Shown in pieces: positions 1 through 10,540 of a stretch of 64,000 nt of DNA; position 1 is the stretch's first letter, and each line of letters begins with the position of its first letter. The position numbers and the translations under genes are program-made. The notes under the pieces are model-generated. The model was given only the letters and a program-made list of their open reading frames with translations. It made no database searches and was not told the DNA's origin. Origin of the DNA: Burkholderia cenocepacia (lineage in GTDB: Bacteria > Pseudomonadota > Gammaproteobacteria > Burkholderiales > Burkholderiaceae); contig NZ_CP060040.1 in assembly GCF_014211915.1 (NCBI RefSeq), positions 1,612,001-1,676,000 on the forward strand. Direction: 5' to 3'.

Positions 1-164
1 TGCACCGCGATCGACGCGCCGAGCGCCTGCGCATGCATCTGCGGCCACAGTTCGTCGGGCAGGTAGTCGCGTGCGAGCACGCCCATCCCGGGGCCGATCC
101 ACGGATAGTCGGCCGCGCGATAACGCCAGAAGTGCTGATGCGAATCGATACGCACTGCGCCCAT
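1..164 (-). CDS. Amidohydrolase-2 family lactonase, N-terminal part (probable L-fucono-1,5-lactonase)
   Basis: The gene runs off the left edge of the window; 54 residues are visible. They begin MGAVRIDSHQHFWRY and continue with DYPWIG, the usual opening of amidohydrolase-2 enzymes, where the HxH pair supplies metal ligands. Enzymes of this type hydrolyse sugar lactones such as fuconolactone. It is the last visible gene of the minus-strand sugar operon, 68 bases after the binding-protein gene, which fits the lactone-opening step between the sugar dehydrogenase and fuconate dehydratase. An in-frame GTG lies 21 bases upstream of the ATG chosen here, so the start could be slightly earlier. The substrate is inferred from the neighbours. 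Confidence 0.75.
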   Translation of the reverse strand, partial: MGAVRIDSHQHFWRYRAADYPWIGPGMGVLARDYLPDELWPQMHAQALGASIAV

Positions 165-232
165 GATGCCCTCGTGTTCAATCACCGCGGCAGCGACGGC
201 CCGCAGCGTCGCCCCCCGCCCGTCCGCCACGT

Positions 233-1174
233 TCAGTCGTACAACACCGCCGCGATCTTCGGATCGTCGATATTGGTCTTGTCGTACCAGTAGAACCCGG
301 TATCGATGACCTTCGGCAGCTTCTCGCCCTTGATCGCCTTCACGGCCGCCTCGACCGTCTTGTAGCCGATGCCGATCGGGTTCTGCGTGATCGCGCCGGC
401 CATCAGCCCGCTGCGGATCGCGTCCTTCTGCTGCTTGCCGGAATCGTAGCCGACGATCACGACCTTGCGCTTCATCTCGCGCACGCCGTTGACCACGCCG
501 ATCGCCGAACCTTCGTTGGTGCCGAACAGCCCCTTGAGCTTCGGATACGCCTGCAGGATCGACTTCGTCACTTCGGTCGACTTCAACTGATCGCCTTCGC
601 CGTACTGCACGGTCACGACCTGCACCTTCGGGTGCGCCGATTTCATCCGGTCGAGGAAGCCGTCGCGGCGGTCGATGCCGGTGCGGCTCGTCTGGTCGTG
701 CGCGACCACCGCCACCTGCCCTTCGTCGCCGATCAGCGCGGCGAGCTTGTCGGCCGCAAGGGCGGCCGCGGCCTTGTTGTTGGTCGCGGCCGTCGTCACC
801 GGAATGTCGCTGTCCACGCCCGAGTCGAACGCGATCACCGGAATCTTCTCGGCCTGCGCCTTCTTCAGCAGCGGCAGTGCGGCCTTGCTGTCGAGCGCCG
901 CGAAGCCGAGCGCAGCCGGCTTCTTCGCGATCGCGGCCGACAGCATGTCGATCTGCTTGTCGACCATCGCCTCGGTTTCGGGCCCTTCGAACGTCACCTT
1001 CACCTTGTAGTCCTTCGCGGCCTGCGTCGCGCCCGATTTCACGGCCTGCCAGAACTGATGCTGGAAGCCTTTCGAGATCAGCGGGATATAGGTTTCCTGC
1101 GCCTGCGCACCGGCCGTGACGCCCGCGGCGAACGTCAGCCCGACGATCGCGTTCAACACCTTGCTCCTGATCAC
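233..1174 (-). CDS. Sugar ABC transporter periplasmic substrate-binding protein (RbsB-like)
   Basis: A 313-residue secreted binding protein of the periplasmic-binding-protein/LacI family. Residues 1-25 form a signal peptide ending AGAQA. The mature part starts with YIPLISKGFQHQFW, the first strand and ligand loop typical of ribose/galactose-type binding proteins, and contains the hinge-region motifs FDSGVDS and TNEGSAIGVVNG. It starts at GTG behind a strong AAGGAG. It follows the permease gene by 82 bases in the same operon. The ligand is inferred to be L-fucose or a related sugar from the catabolic genes upstream; the sequence alone does not prove it. Confidence 0.87.
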   Translation of the reverse strand: MIRSKVLNAIVGLTFAAGVTAGAQAQETYIPLISKGFQHQFWQAVKSGATQAAKDYKVKVTFEGPETEAMVDKQIDMLSAAIAKKPAALGFAALDSKAALPLLKKAQAEKIPVIAFDSGVDSDIPVTTAATNNKAAAALAADKLAALIGDEGQVAVVAHDQTSRTGIDRRDGFLDRMKSAHPKVQVVTVQYGEGDQLKSTEVTKSILQAYPKLKGLFGTNEGSAIGVVNGVREMKRKVVIVGYDSGKQQKDAIRSGLMAGAITQNPIGIGYKTVEAAVKAIKGEKLPKVIDTGFYWYDKTNIDDPKIAAVLYD

Positions 1175-1256
1175 TTCGCGTCTCCTTGGTTGGTATCGAC
1201 TGAAATGCCGGCCCGGCCGGCGGTGAAGCCCATGCCCTGGCGCCTCGGTATCGGCG

Positions 1257-2294
1257 TCAGCGGCGACGCCGGCGCAGGATGTCCACGTAGACGGCGAGAA
1301 TGATGATCACGCCCGTCACGACCGTCTGCCATTCCTGTGCGACCGACATGATGCGCAGGCCGTTGGTCAGCACGCTCATGATGAACGCGCCGATGATGGT
1401 GCCGACGATGCTGCCCGCGCCGCCCGACAGCGACGTGCCGCCGATCACGACGGCCGCGATCGCATCGAGCTCGTAGCCCTGCCCGAGCGCCGGCTGCGCC
1501 GAGTTCAGCCGCGACGCGATCAGCAGGCCGGCGATCCCGCACACCGCGCCGCTGAACGTATAGACGGCGATCTTCCACGCATCGACGTTCACGCCGGACA
1601 GCCGCAGCGCCTCCTCGTTGCTGCCGAGCGCGAACGTGTAGCGGCCGAAGATGGTCCGGTTCAGCACGATCGACGCGCCGATCGCGACGAGAAACAGGAT
1701 CAGCACCGCGTTGGGGATCGGCAGCGCTGGAATGAGGTTGCCGATCAGCGAATCCTGCGCAATCGACGTGAAGCCCGGCGTGTCGTTGAAGTAGATCGGC
1801 CGCGTGCCCGAGATCACGAGCGACAGCCCCTTGAGCAGCATCATCATGCCGAGCGTCGCGATGAACGGCGGCACCTTCATCTTCGCGATCACGAAGCCCG
1901 ACACGCAGCCCGACAGCGCGCCGAAGCACAACGCGGCCAGAATCCCGAGCGGCAGCGGCATCCCCCACTTCGTTAGCACGACGCCGGCCATCACCGCGCA
2001 GAACGTCATCAGCGTGCCGACCGACAGGTCGATGCCGGACGTGATGATCACGTACGTGCAGGCGACGGCCAGCACGCCGTTCACGGCGGTGGCCTGCAGG
2101 ATCGACACGAGGTTGTCGACTTCGAGAAAGTTCGACGACGCGAAGCTGAAGAACACGATCAGCAGCACGAGGCTCGCGAACGCGAGCAGCTTCTGCCGCG
2201 CGGCCGGATTGAAGAAGCGCGATTTCAGGCTCGACGCGGCGGCCGGCGTGTCGCCGGTGGCAAGGGGCTGAACGGGATGCGTATCGTTGGACAT
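1257..2294 (-). CDS. Sugar ABC transporter permease (RbsC-like)
   Basis: A 345-residue inner-membrane permease of the branched-chain/ribose BPD family. After a short polar N-terminus (about 35 residues) there are 8-10 hydrophobic segments, starting LLAFASLVLLIVFFSF. The family signatures GIDLSVGTLM and GGTSLSGGAGSIVGT are both present; the latter is the conserved cytoplasmic loop that docks on the ATPase. It lies 36 bases after the ATPase gene and before the binding-protein gene, completing a three-gene importer. One permease gene is expected to supply a homodimer, as in the ribose system. Confidence 0.88.
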   Translation of the reverse strand: MSNDTHPVQPLATGDTPAAASSLKSRFFNPAARQKLLAFASLVLLIVFFSFASSNFLEVDNLVSILQATAVNGVLAVACTYVIITSGIDLSVGTLMTFCAVMAGVVLTKWGMPLPLGILAALCFGALSGCVSGFVIAKMKVPPFIATLGMMMLLKGLSLVISGTRPIYFNDTPGFTSIAQDSLIGNLIPALPIPNAVLILFLVAIGASIVLNRTIFGRYTFALGSNEEALRLSGVNVDAWKIAVYTFSGAVCGIAGLLIASRLNSAQPALGQGYELDAIAAVVIGGTSLSGGAGSIVGTIIGAFIMSVLTNGLRIMSVAQEWQTVVTGVIIILAVYVDILRRRRR

Positions 2295-2330
2295 GATCGT
2301 TAGGCGTCTGAATCGGGACAGTCAAGGCAA

Positions 2331-3869
2331 TCAGGACAACACGGTCGACTCGCGCTGCGTCGCGAGCTGCATGATCTTTTCCTGCGTGGCGTCGGCCGCG
2401 CGCAATTCGCCGGTCACGCGGCCTTCGCACATCACGAGAATCCGGTGGCTCATGCGCAGCACCTCGGGCAATTCCGACGAGATCATCACGATCGCCTTGC
2501 CGTCGGCGGCGAGCGCGTCGAGCAGCTTGTAGATCTCGCTTTTCGCGCCGACGTCGATGCCGCGCGTCGGCTCGTCGAAGAACAGGATGTCGCAGTCGCG
2601 CAGCAGCCATTTCGCGATCACGATCTTCTGCTGGTTGCCGCCCGACAAGAGCCGCGCGGGCTGCGCGACCGACGGCGTGCGGATCGCGAGCTGCCGCACG
2701 TACGACTGCGCGGCGTCGCGCATCCCGCGCGCATCGAGAAACAGGCCGCGGCGCACGAAGCGGCGCATGCTCGACAGCGCGATGTTGTTCTGCACGTCCA
2801 TCCCGACCGCAAGCCCGAAGTGCTTGCGATCCTCGGACAGGTAGCCGATGCCATATTTCACCGCGTCGGCCGGCGTGCGGATCGTCACGGCCCGGCCATG
2901 CACGCGGATCTCGCCCGCATCGACCGGGTCCGCGCCGAACACCGCGCGCGCGACCTCGGTGCGGCCCGCGCCCATCAGCCCGGCGAAGCCGAGAATCTCG
3001 CCGCGCCGCAGCGTGAAGCCGACGTCGCGGATCGCGCGGCCGCGCGACAGCCCGCGCACTTCGAGCGCAATCTCGTTCGCGGACGTATCGGGCGGCGTGC
3101 GGGTTTCCGTATCGAGCTGGCGACCGACCATCATCGAGATGATCGATTCCATCGACGTGTCGGCCATCGGCACGGTCGCGACATACTTGCCGTCGCGCAT
3201 CACGGTCACGCGATCGGCGATCTGGCGCAACTCGTCCATCTTGTGCGAGATGTAGATGATGCCGACCCCATGCGCGCGCAGGTCGCGGATGATGCGGAAC
3301 AGCTCGGCGATTTCCGCGTTGTTCAGCGCGGCGGTCGGCTCGTCCATGATCAGCGCGCGCGAGTCGAACGACAGCGCCTTCGCGATCTCGACCATCTGCT
3401 GCTTCGCGACCGTCAGCCGGCCGACCGGCGTGCGCGGATCGAGATCGAGCCGCATCCGCTGGAAGATCGCGGCGGCGTCGCGGTTGAGTTTCTCTTCGTC
3501 GACGAACACGCCGAAGCGGCCGCGCGGCTCGCGGCCGATGAAGATGTTCTGCGCGACGCTCAGATGGTTCATCAGGTTCAGCTCCTGATGGATGATGCCG
3601 ATGCCGAGCGCCTGCGCGGCACGCGGGTCGGCGATTTCCACCGCGCGGCCGTCCATCCGGATCTCGCCCGCGTCGCGCTGGTAGACGCCCGCGAGGATCT
3701 TCATCAGCGTCGACTTGCCGGCGCCGTTCTCGCCCATCAGCGCATGCACTTCGCCCGCGCGCAGGTCGAAACGGCAATCGTCGAGCGCCTGCACGCCCGG
3801 AAAGCGCTTGCCGATGCCGGTCAGCGCGATCAGCGGCTGCGTGGTGTTCGGGTTCAGGTCGGGTTGCAT
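2331..3869 (-). CDS. Sugar ABC transporter ATP-binding protein with two ABC domains (RbsA/MglA-like)
   Basis: A 512-residue duplicated ATPase energising sugar import. The N-terminal domain has Walker [10 protein letters not shown], the signature-like stretch [15 protein letters not shown] and Walker [12 protein letters not shown]. The C-terminal domain has a degenerate Walker A (GLMGAGRTE), an intact signature LSGGNQQK and Walker [13 protein letters not shown]. One degenerate half is normal for this family. It starts 12 bases after the stop of the preceding dehydrogenase gene, with a GAGG ribosome-binding site inside that gap, so translation is probably coupled. Confidence 0.9.
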   Translation of the reverse strand: MQPDLNPNTTQPLIALTGIGKRFPGVQALDDCRFDLRAGEVHALMGENGAGKSTLMKILAGVYQRDAGEIRMDGRAVEIADPRAAQALGIGIIHQELNLMNHLSVAQNIFIGREPRGRFGVFVDEEKLNRDAAAIFQRMRLDLDPRTPVGRLTVAKQQMVEIAKALSFDSRALIMDEPTAALNNAEIAELFRIIRDLRAHGVGIIYISHKMDELRQIADRVTVMRDGKYVATVPMADTSMESIISMMVGRQLDTETRTPPDTSANEIALEVRGLSRGRAIRDVGFTLRRGEILGFAGLMGAGRTEVARAVFGADPVDAGEIRVHGRAVTIRTPADAVKYGIGYLSEDRKHFGLAVGMDVQNNIALSSMRRFVRRGLFLDARGMRDAAQSYVRQLAIRTPSVAQPARLLSGGNQQKIVIAKWLLRDCDILFFDEPTRGIDVGAKSEIYKLLDALAADGKAIVMISSELPEVLRMSHRILVMCEGRVTGELRAADATQEKIMQLATQRESTVLS

Positions 3870-3881
3870 CGCGCGCGGCCC

Positions 3882-6024
<2,143 letters not shown>

Positions 6025-6047
6025 GACGAACCGTCCGTTGAAGGGAA

Positions 6048-6890
6048 TCAGGCCTGCACGGTACGCTGGCGCTGCTCGCCGAGCCCGTCGATGCCGAGCG
6101 TGATCACCTGTCCGGCGCGCAGGTAGACGGGCGGCTTCTGTCCGAGGCCGACGCCAGGCGGCGTGCCGGTCGAGATCACGTCGCCCGGTTGCAGGCTCAT
6201 GAAACGGCTCAGGTAGCTGATCAGGTGCGGCACGCGAAACACCATCGTCGCGGTCGTGCCGTTCTGGTAGCGGTGGCCGTCCACCTCGAGCCACAGCCGC
6301 AGCGCGTGCGGATCGGGCACTTCGTCGGCCGTCACGAGCCACGGGCCGATCGGGCCGAACGTGTCGTTGCCCTTGCCCTTGTCCCACGTGCCGCCGCGTT
6401 CGAGCTGGTATTCGCGCTCCGACACGTCGTTCACGACGCAGTAGCCGGCGACGTGCGACAGCGCATCGGCTTCGTCGATATAGCGGCCGCCCTGGCCGAT
6501 CACCACGCCGAGTTCGACTTCCCAGTCGGTCTTCTCCGAGCCGCGCGGGATCTCGACGTCGTCGTTCGGGCCCGAGATCGCGCTCGTCCACTTGCCGAAC
6601 ACGACGGGCTCCTTCGGCACCTCCATCCCCGATTCGGCCGCGTGGTCGGAATAGTTGAGGCCGATGCAGATGAACTTGCCGACACGGCCGACGCACGCGC
6701 CGAGCCGCGGCGTGCCTTCGACGAGCGGCAGCGACGAAGGCGGAATGTCGCGCAGCCGCGCGAGCGACGCAGGCGTCAGCGCGTCGCCGGCGATGTCGTC
6801 GATCACGCCGGACAGGTCGCGAATGTGGCCCTGCGCATCGAGCAGGCCCGGCTTTTCATGGTGTTTGTCGCCAAATCTCAGCAGTTTCAT
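6048..6890 (-). CDS. Fumarylacetoacetate hydrolase-family enzyme (probable 2,4-diketo-3-deoxy-L-fuconate hydrolase)
   Basis: A 280-residue FAH-family protein. It carries CIGLNYSDHA, the metal-binding stretch EVELGVVIG and the C-terminal loop STGTPPGVGLG that marks family members acting on small acylpyruvates. In the non-phosphorylative fucose pathway an enzyme of this kind splits 2,4-diketo-3-deoxy-L-fuconate to pyruvate and lactate. The same fold also occurs in ureidoglycolate lyases, a common mis-annotation. Here the fuconate dehydratase 23 bases downstream and the dehydrogenase upstream decide for the fucose route. Confidence 0.84.
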   Translation of the reverse strand: MKLLRFGDKHHEKPGLLDAQGHIRDLSGVIDDIAGDALTPASLARLRDIPPSSLPLVEGTPRLGACVGRVGKFICIGLNYSDHAAESGMEVPKEPVVFGKWTSAISGPNDDVEIPRGSEKTDWEVELGVVIGQGGRYIDEADALSHVAGYCVVNDVSEREYQLERGGTWDKGKGNDTFGPIGPWLVTADEVPDPHALRLWLEVDGHRYQNGTTATMVFRVPHLISYLSRFMSLQPGDVISTGTPPGVGLGQKPPVYLRAGQVITLGIDGLGEQRQRTVQA

Positions 6891-6952
6891 AGCGTCATCC
6901 GAACGGAAACGGAAAGGGGAAGTGAGCGGAAAGGGTGGTCAGTTCGACACGG

Positions 6953-7717
6953 TCAGTTTGACCAGCCGCCGTCGATCAGGTGAATCGTGCCGGTGGTGAA
7001 CGACGCTTCGTCCGACGCCAGGTACAGCGCGAGCGCGGCCACTTCGTCCGCGCTACCGATACGGCCGATCGGCTGGCGCGCGACGAACGCCTGGCGCACC
7101 TCGTCGGCGGACACGTGACGCGTGCGCGCCTGGTCGGCGATCCGCTGCTCCAGCGACGGCGATTCGATCGTGCCCGGGCAAATCGCGTTGCAGCGGATGC
7201 CGCGTTCGACGAAATCGGCGGCCACCGCCTTGGTCAGCCCGATCACCGCCGCCTTGGTGGTGCCGTACACGAAGCGGTTCGGCACACCCTTCACGCTCGA
7301 CGCGGCCGACGCCATGTTGACGATCGACCCGCCGCCGGCTTCGAGCATCGCGGGCAGCAGCGCGCGAATCAGCCGGTACATCGACGTGACGTTCAGGTTC
7401 AGCGAGAACGCCCACGCGTCTTCGTCGCACTCGAGGATCGAGCCGTGATGCACGTAGCCCGCGCAGTTGAACAGCACGTCGAACGCGCGTTCGCTCGCGG
7501 CGAGCGCCGCGACCTCGTTCGTAGCGGTGACGTCGAGCCGCCGCGTGACCAGCCGGCCGCCCGCGCGTTCGGCGTCGGCCTCAAGCCGCACCAGCGCGGC
7601 TTCGTTGATGTCGGTCGCCAGCACGTCGGCGCCCTCGCTCGCGAACCGCAGCGCGGTCGCGCGGCCGATGCCCTGCCCGGCCGCCGTCACCAGCGCGCGT
7701 TTGCCCTGCAATCTCAT
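6953..7717 (-). CDS. SDR oxidoreductase, probable 2-keto-3-deoxy-L-fuconate dehydrogenase (first gene of the operon)
   Basis: A 254-residue short-chain dehydrogenase. It shows the cofactor motif TAAGQGIG, NCAGYVH, active-site serine in MASAASSVKG, YGTTK and the C-terminal IHLIDGGWSN. Family knowledge: this oxidises the 4-position of 2-keto-3-deoxy-fuconate with NAD+, making the diketo substrate for the FAH hydrolase. The ATG at 7717 is preferred over the one two codons upstream because GGAGAG ends six bases before it. The gene leads the operon and has a near-consensus promoter just upstream. Confidence 0.84.
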   Translation of the reverse strand: MRLQGKRALVTAAGQGIGRATALRFASEGADVLATDINEAALVRLEADAERAGGRLVTRRLDVTATNEVAALAASERAFDVLFNCAGYVHHGSILECDEDAWAFSLNLNVTSMYRLIRALLPAMLEAGGGSIVNMASAASSVKGVPNRFVYGTTKAAVIGLTKAVAADFVERGIRCNAICPGTIESPSLEQRIADQARTRHVSADEVRQAFVARQPIGRIGSADEVAALALYLASDEASFTTGTIHLIDGGWSN

Positions 7718-7765
7718 GAGCATCTCTCCGAAAAAGCCGGCCGCCAGTCGGCCGATTGGCACAAA

Positions 7766-7778
7766 GGACTAAAGGTCC
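7766..7778. promoter_or_regulatory. Operator-like palindrome over the fucose operon transcription start
   Basis: GGAC-cttta-GTCC (minus-strand reading), a perfect 4-bp inverted repeat with a 5-base centre, sits on the predicted +1. The flanks read ATTGG on one side and CCAAT on the other, so a larger imperfect dyad is possible. Its position suggests a repressor site. No regulator gene is adjacent. Confidence 0.4.
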
Positions 7779-7783
7779 AACCA

Positions 7784-7812
7784 ATCATAGGAAGGGATCG
7801 CCCGTTTGTCAC
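7784..7812 (-). promoter_or_regulatory. Sigma-70 promoter of the fucose operon
   Basis: Read on the minus strand: -35 GTGACA (7807-7812), a 17-base spacer and -10 TATGAT (7784-7789). Both boxes match the consensus at five of six positions and the spacing is optimal. The predicted start of transcription is about 7777, giving a leader of roughly 60 bases before the ATG at 7717. Confidence 0.65.
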
Positions 7813-7999
7813 GAAATCGCGATTCAGTATTTACCCGGGGCGGATCAATCCGTCCGGCACGCAAGAATGCGGCGGGCGAGTGGCGTTGAAGTCCGGCCTC
7901 TCGATTCGCGCAAACCCGGTACCGGCGGGCCTTCCAGCCGATTCTTCACCGACGTTCGGGACGGCGTCCGCGCCAAACTGACAAAAAAGTCATGTTCGC

Positions 8000-8190
8000 G
8001 TCAGGGTGCCAACGGGTGGCGCACGCCATCATGGCGTTGCCGGACCGCGCTTCCGGTACATCGCCTCCCCGCCCGCGCCGGATCCCTGCGGGCACCTCCG
8101 TCCCCTGGCGATGTATCCCGTGACTGGGCGAGCAGACACGGCGCGCGGGCCGATTTTCCGCCCCGGGCTTTCCGTCCGGGGCTTTTTGTT
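8000..8190 (+). ncRNA. Candidate structured RNA ending in an intrinsic terminator
   Basis: On the plus strand, TACATCGCC (8057-8065) pairs perfectly with GGCGATGTA (8107-8115), enclosing a second helix CCCGC/GCGGG. A short hairpin ACGCCAT/ATGGCGT precedes it, and a terminator hairpin with a T-run follows at 8160-8190. No plus-strand gene lies upstream in the window, so this terminator must end either an unannotated RNA or an attenuated leader of the DUF3331 gene. The 5' end is a guess, and I match it to no known RNA family. Confidence 0.3.
8160..8190 (+). terminator. Rho-independent terminator without an upstream plus-strand gene
   Basis: GCCCCGG pairs with CCGGGGC around a 9-base loop (GCTTTCCGT) and is followed by TTTTTGTT. 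The hairpin is only strand-consistent with plus-strand transcription because the T-run follows it on that strand. Confidence 0.65.
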
Positions 8191-8301
8191 CTTGGTTTTT
8201 CAAGAAAATAAGCGTGGATTGTTTCTAAATCGGCAAAAGGTAATTTGAGCCAGACAGGATGTTTTTTCCGGTCACAGACGCTTACATTTAGCGCACCACT
8301 C

Positions 8302-8673
8302 ATGGAAACCCCTACGGATTCCCCTTGGGTAGTGACACCCACTGCCATGGCCGAACCCGCACGGGCTTTAGGAAACGGCAAAATGAAGGCCTCCCAATCC
8401 CTGCCTGCGCTCGATCCCGCCGACGTCCACGTCGAAATCCTCGAACGTTCCGATACGCTGCTCGTCGTCCGCTGGGTCGAGCCCGGCCGCTGTCACTACG
8501 GCGAGCAACGCTGGCGCCGCCGCTTCGCGCAGCGCACCGGCACCTGCGCGCTGTCGCGCCAGGTTATCCATCGCGGCGACGAAGTGTTCCGCCCGGCCGA
8601 GCGTCCGGCCCCCGCGAACGCCGCCGCCATGATCTCCGCCGCCGAGGTACTCGCGCTGGCCGGCAGCAGGTAA
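8302..8673 (+). CDS. DUF3331 domain protein
   Basis: A 123-residue soluble protein of unknown function belonging to a Burkholderia-restricted family. The conserved part, from VHVEILERSDTLLVVRWVEPGRC through TGTCALSRQVIHRGDEVFRP to the NAAAMI segment, covers the last two thirds. The paired cysteines (in GRC and GTCAL) could bind a metal, but this is only a guess. I start at METPTDSP; an in-frame GTG-like extension upstream lacks a ribosome-binding site. The gene stands alone between the candidate RNA terminator and a hairpin after its stop. Confidence 0.7.
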   Translation: METPTDSPWVVTPTAMAEPARALGNGKMKASQSLPALDPADVHVEILERSDTLLVVRWVEPGRCHYGEQRWRRRFAQRTGTCALSRQVIHRGDEVFRPAERPAPANAAAMISAAEVLALAGSR

Positions 8674-8693
8674 CACCTGCCGGCCGTGCGCCA

Positions 8694-8722
8694 GGCTGGC
8701 GGCGCCACGCTATCCGCCAGCC
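8694..8722. terminator. Hairpin after the DUF3331 gene
   Basis: GGCTGGCGG pairs perfectly with CCGCCAGCC around an 11-base loop, 21 bases after the stop codon. There is no T-run, so it may be a processing or stability hairpin rather than a true intrinsic terminator. Confidence 0.35.
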
Positions 8723-8753
8723 AGTCCTAGAAGCGCCGGTCTAATTCCCCCGC

Positions 8754-8803
8754 TTGTCTGCTCCGTCCGCCCGCACTATCGTTACACTACTCAATGTAAC
8801 GAT
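8754..8803 (+). promoter_or_regulatory. Promoter with overlapping 9-bp inverted-repeat operator
   Basis: A -35 box TTGTCT (8754-8759), 17-base spacer and -10 TATCGT (8777-8782). The -10 overlaps the left arm of a perfect inverted repeat ATCGTTACA (8778-8786) / TGTAACGAT (8795-8803) with an 8-base centre. Such dyads over a -10 box are typical of TetR-family operators. The controlled gene is the SDR starting at 8844. Confidence 0.55.
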
Positions 8804-8843
8804 TACGTGCGGCGGCCGACCGGCCGCGCCGATGGAGGCAGAC

Positions 8844-9830
8844 ATGCATGCATGGAGCGCGCGCCACGTCCCGGCGCAAGGCGGCAAGGTCGCGGTCGTG
8901 ACCGGCGCCAATAGCGGCCTCGGCTGGCACCTCGCGGAAACGCTGGCCGCGAAAGGCGCGACGGTCGTGATGGGCTGCCGCGACGCCACCCGCGGCGCGC
9001 AGGCCGCCGACGCGATTCGCCGGCTTCATCCTCATGCACGCGTCGAAGTCGATCCGCTCGACCTCGCCGATCTCGCGTCGATCGCACGCTTCGCGGCCGA
9101 CGTCGGCGAACGCCACGGCCGCGTCGACATCCTCTGCAACAACGCCGGCGTGATGTTCCTGCCGCTGCGGCACACGCGCGACGGCTTCGAGATGCAGTTC
9201 GGCACCAACCACCTCGGCCATTTCGCGCTGACCGGCCAGCTGCTGCCGGCGCTGCGCGCCGCACGTCGGGCGCGCGTCGTCACGATGTCGAGCGGCTTCA
9301 ACCGAGGCGGCCGGATTCGCGTGGACGACCTGCGCGCCGCGCATCGCTACAACCGTTATCTCGCCTATTGCGACAGCAAGCTCGCGAACCTCGTGTTCGC
9401 GCTCGAGCTGCAGCGCCGCTTCGAGCGCGCGGCGTTCGCCGGCATCAGCGTCGCCGCGCACCCCGGCTATGCGGCGACCAACCTGCAGTTCGCGGGCCCG
9501 GCAATGGACCGCTCGCCCACCCGCGCCGCGCTGATGCGTGCCGCGAACCGTTATCTCGCGCAGCCGGCCGATCAGGGCGCGCTGCCCGCGATTCATGCCG
9601 CCACGTCGCCCGATCTGGCCGGCGGCGCGTACATCGGCCCGTCCGGCTGGTTCGAATCGCGGGGGCTGCCGGCACCGGCAAGCGTGCCGCGCGCGGCGCG
9701 CAACGTGGCAACGGCGGCGTTGCTGTGGGAAGCCTCGGAAGCCGCGACGGGCGTGCGCTTTCTCAGTTCCGGCGCACCCGCGGGCCGCGCGTCGGGCCGG
9801 CCGTTCGATACGGCGGCCGAAGCACGCTGA
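8844..9830 (+). CDS. SDR-family oxidoreductase (retinol dehydrogenase-like)
   Basis: A 328-residue short-chain dehydrogenase of the long 'protochlorophyllide reductase/retinol dehydrogenase' type. The cofactor motif TGANSGLG lies near residue 20, NNAGVMFLP in the middle, the TNHLGHFALT signature follows, and the catalytic YCDSK comes after RYNRYLA. The ATG at 8844 is chosen because GGAGG sits five bases upstream; longer readings would cross the promoter. Its substrate is unknown. It stands alone under a probable repressor operator, which suggests induction by some lipophilic or toxic carbonyl compound, but that is inference. Confidence 0.82.
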   Translation: MHAWSARHVPAQGGKVAVVTGANSGLGWHLAETLAAKGATVVMGCRDATRGAQAADAIRRLHPHARVEVDPLDLADLASIARFAADVGERHGRVDILCNNAGVMFLPLRHTRDGFEMQFGTNHLGHFALTGQLLPALRAARRARVVTMSSGFNRGGRIRVDDLRAAHRYNRYLAYCDSKLANLVFALELQRRFERAAFAGISVAAHPGYAATNLQFAGPAMDRSPTRAALMRAANRYLAQPADQGALPAIHAATSPDLAGGAYIGPSGWFESRGLPAPASVPRAARNVATAALLWEASEAATGVRFLSSGAPAGRASGRPFDTAAEAR

Positions 9831-10044
9831 ATGGCGCGTCGCCGGCCACGGCATTCTTCATACTTATTACGACAACCGAAAAGAAAGCCCGTTGAAAGAC
9901 TGTTTCGACTCCTCACTGTTACCAGTCAGGAAACAATTTATCGTCAAATTCAGCGTTTACCCTGAACACGCCGGTGACTAACATTTGATCAATCGCTCAA
10001 GACATGGTGTCGAGAGCGAACTCAATAAAACACCGGAGGTCACC

Positions 10045-10347
10045 ATGAAATCGCTCGTTTCCGCAGTCGTCGCCGCTGCCGCCCTGTCCGCTTCGTTCGG
10101 CGCATTCGCTCAACAAAGCACCGTGACGCGCGCTCAAGTGCGCAACGAACTGGTCCAGCTCGAACAGGCCGGCTACAAGCCGGGCGTGTCGAGCCCGTAC
10201 TACCCGAACGACATCCAGAGCGCCGAAGCGCGCGTTCATGGTGTCGACAGCAGCGGCTACGGCGCGCAACCGGCTCCGCTCGTCCACTCGGGCGCGCCGG
10301 CTGCCGCTTCGTCGAACGCACGCGACTCGATCTTCTTCGGCCAGTAA
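10045..10347 (+). CDS. Secreted DUF4148 protein
   Basis: A 100-residue exported protein. Residues 1-22 are a cleavable signal peptide ending GAFA. The mature part has the DUF4148 signature VTRAQVRNELVQLEQAGYKPG followed by YYPNDIQSAEARV. The family is abundant in Burkholderia and has no known function. The start has an ideal GGAGGT ribosome-binding site at 10035-10040. It is a single-gene unit: more than 200 bases precede it, with AT-rich sequence suggesting its promoter, and a strong terminator follows. Confidence 0.82.
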   Translation: MKSLVSAVVAAAALSASFGAFAQQSTVTRAQVRNELVQLEQAGYKPGVSSPYYPNDIQSAEARVHGVDSSGYGAQPAPLVHSGAPAAASSNARDSIFFGQ

Positions 10348-10401
10348 GCCGACGCACCCTCGGCGGGCGCCGCGCGTCGCGCGATGAAGTCACGCAGTCC
10401 T

Positions 10402-10434
10402 GACGAGCCCCCTTCGCGGGGCTCGTCTGTTTTG
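10402..10434 (+). terminator. Rho-independent terminator of the DUF4148 gene
   Basis: A perfect 10-bp stem GACGAGCCCC / GGGGCTCGTC with loop CTTCGC, followed by TGTTTTGT, 55 bases after the stop codon. Confidence 0.85.
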
Positions 10435-10540
10435 TGAAACGCATACCTCCGCCGCCCGGCAGCGGGTGGCTTCGCCCGGACGCCCGGCGTCCGGGTGCTT
10501 TTTCCCGGCGAGGTGTGCAAGAAGACGCCGTGTGTGCCGG

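Larger units (their letters stand above)
7718..8301. other. Long intergenic region between the fucose operon and DUF3331 gene
   Basis: No convincing protein gene. From left to right it holds the leader and promoter of the fucose operon (to 7812), an AT-richer patch around 7810-7850, self-complementary segments at 8023-8037 and 8057-8115, an intrinsic terminator at 8160-8190, and the upstream region of the DUF3331 gene. Reading frames across it have poor codon usage and no ribosome-binding sites. Confidence 0.6.

Noticed and set aside
6025..6696. N-terminal extension of fuconate dehydratase
   Set aside because: The open frame continues into the FAH gene, but its sequence is arginine-rich shadow. 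The enzyme family begins near MPIIRSMRV.
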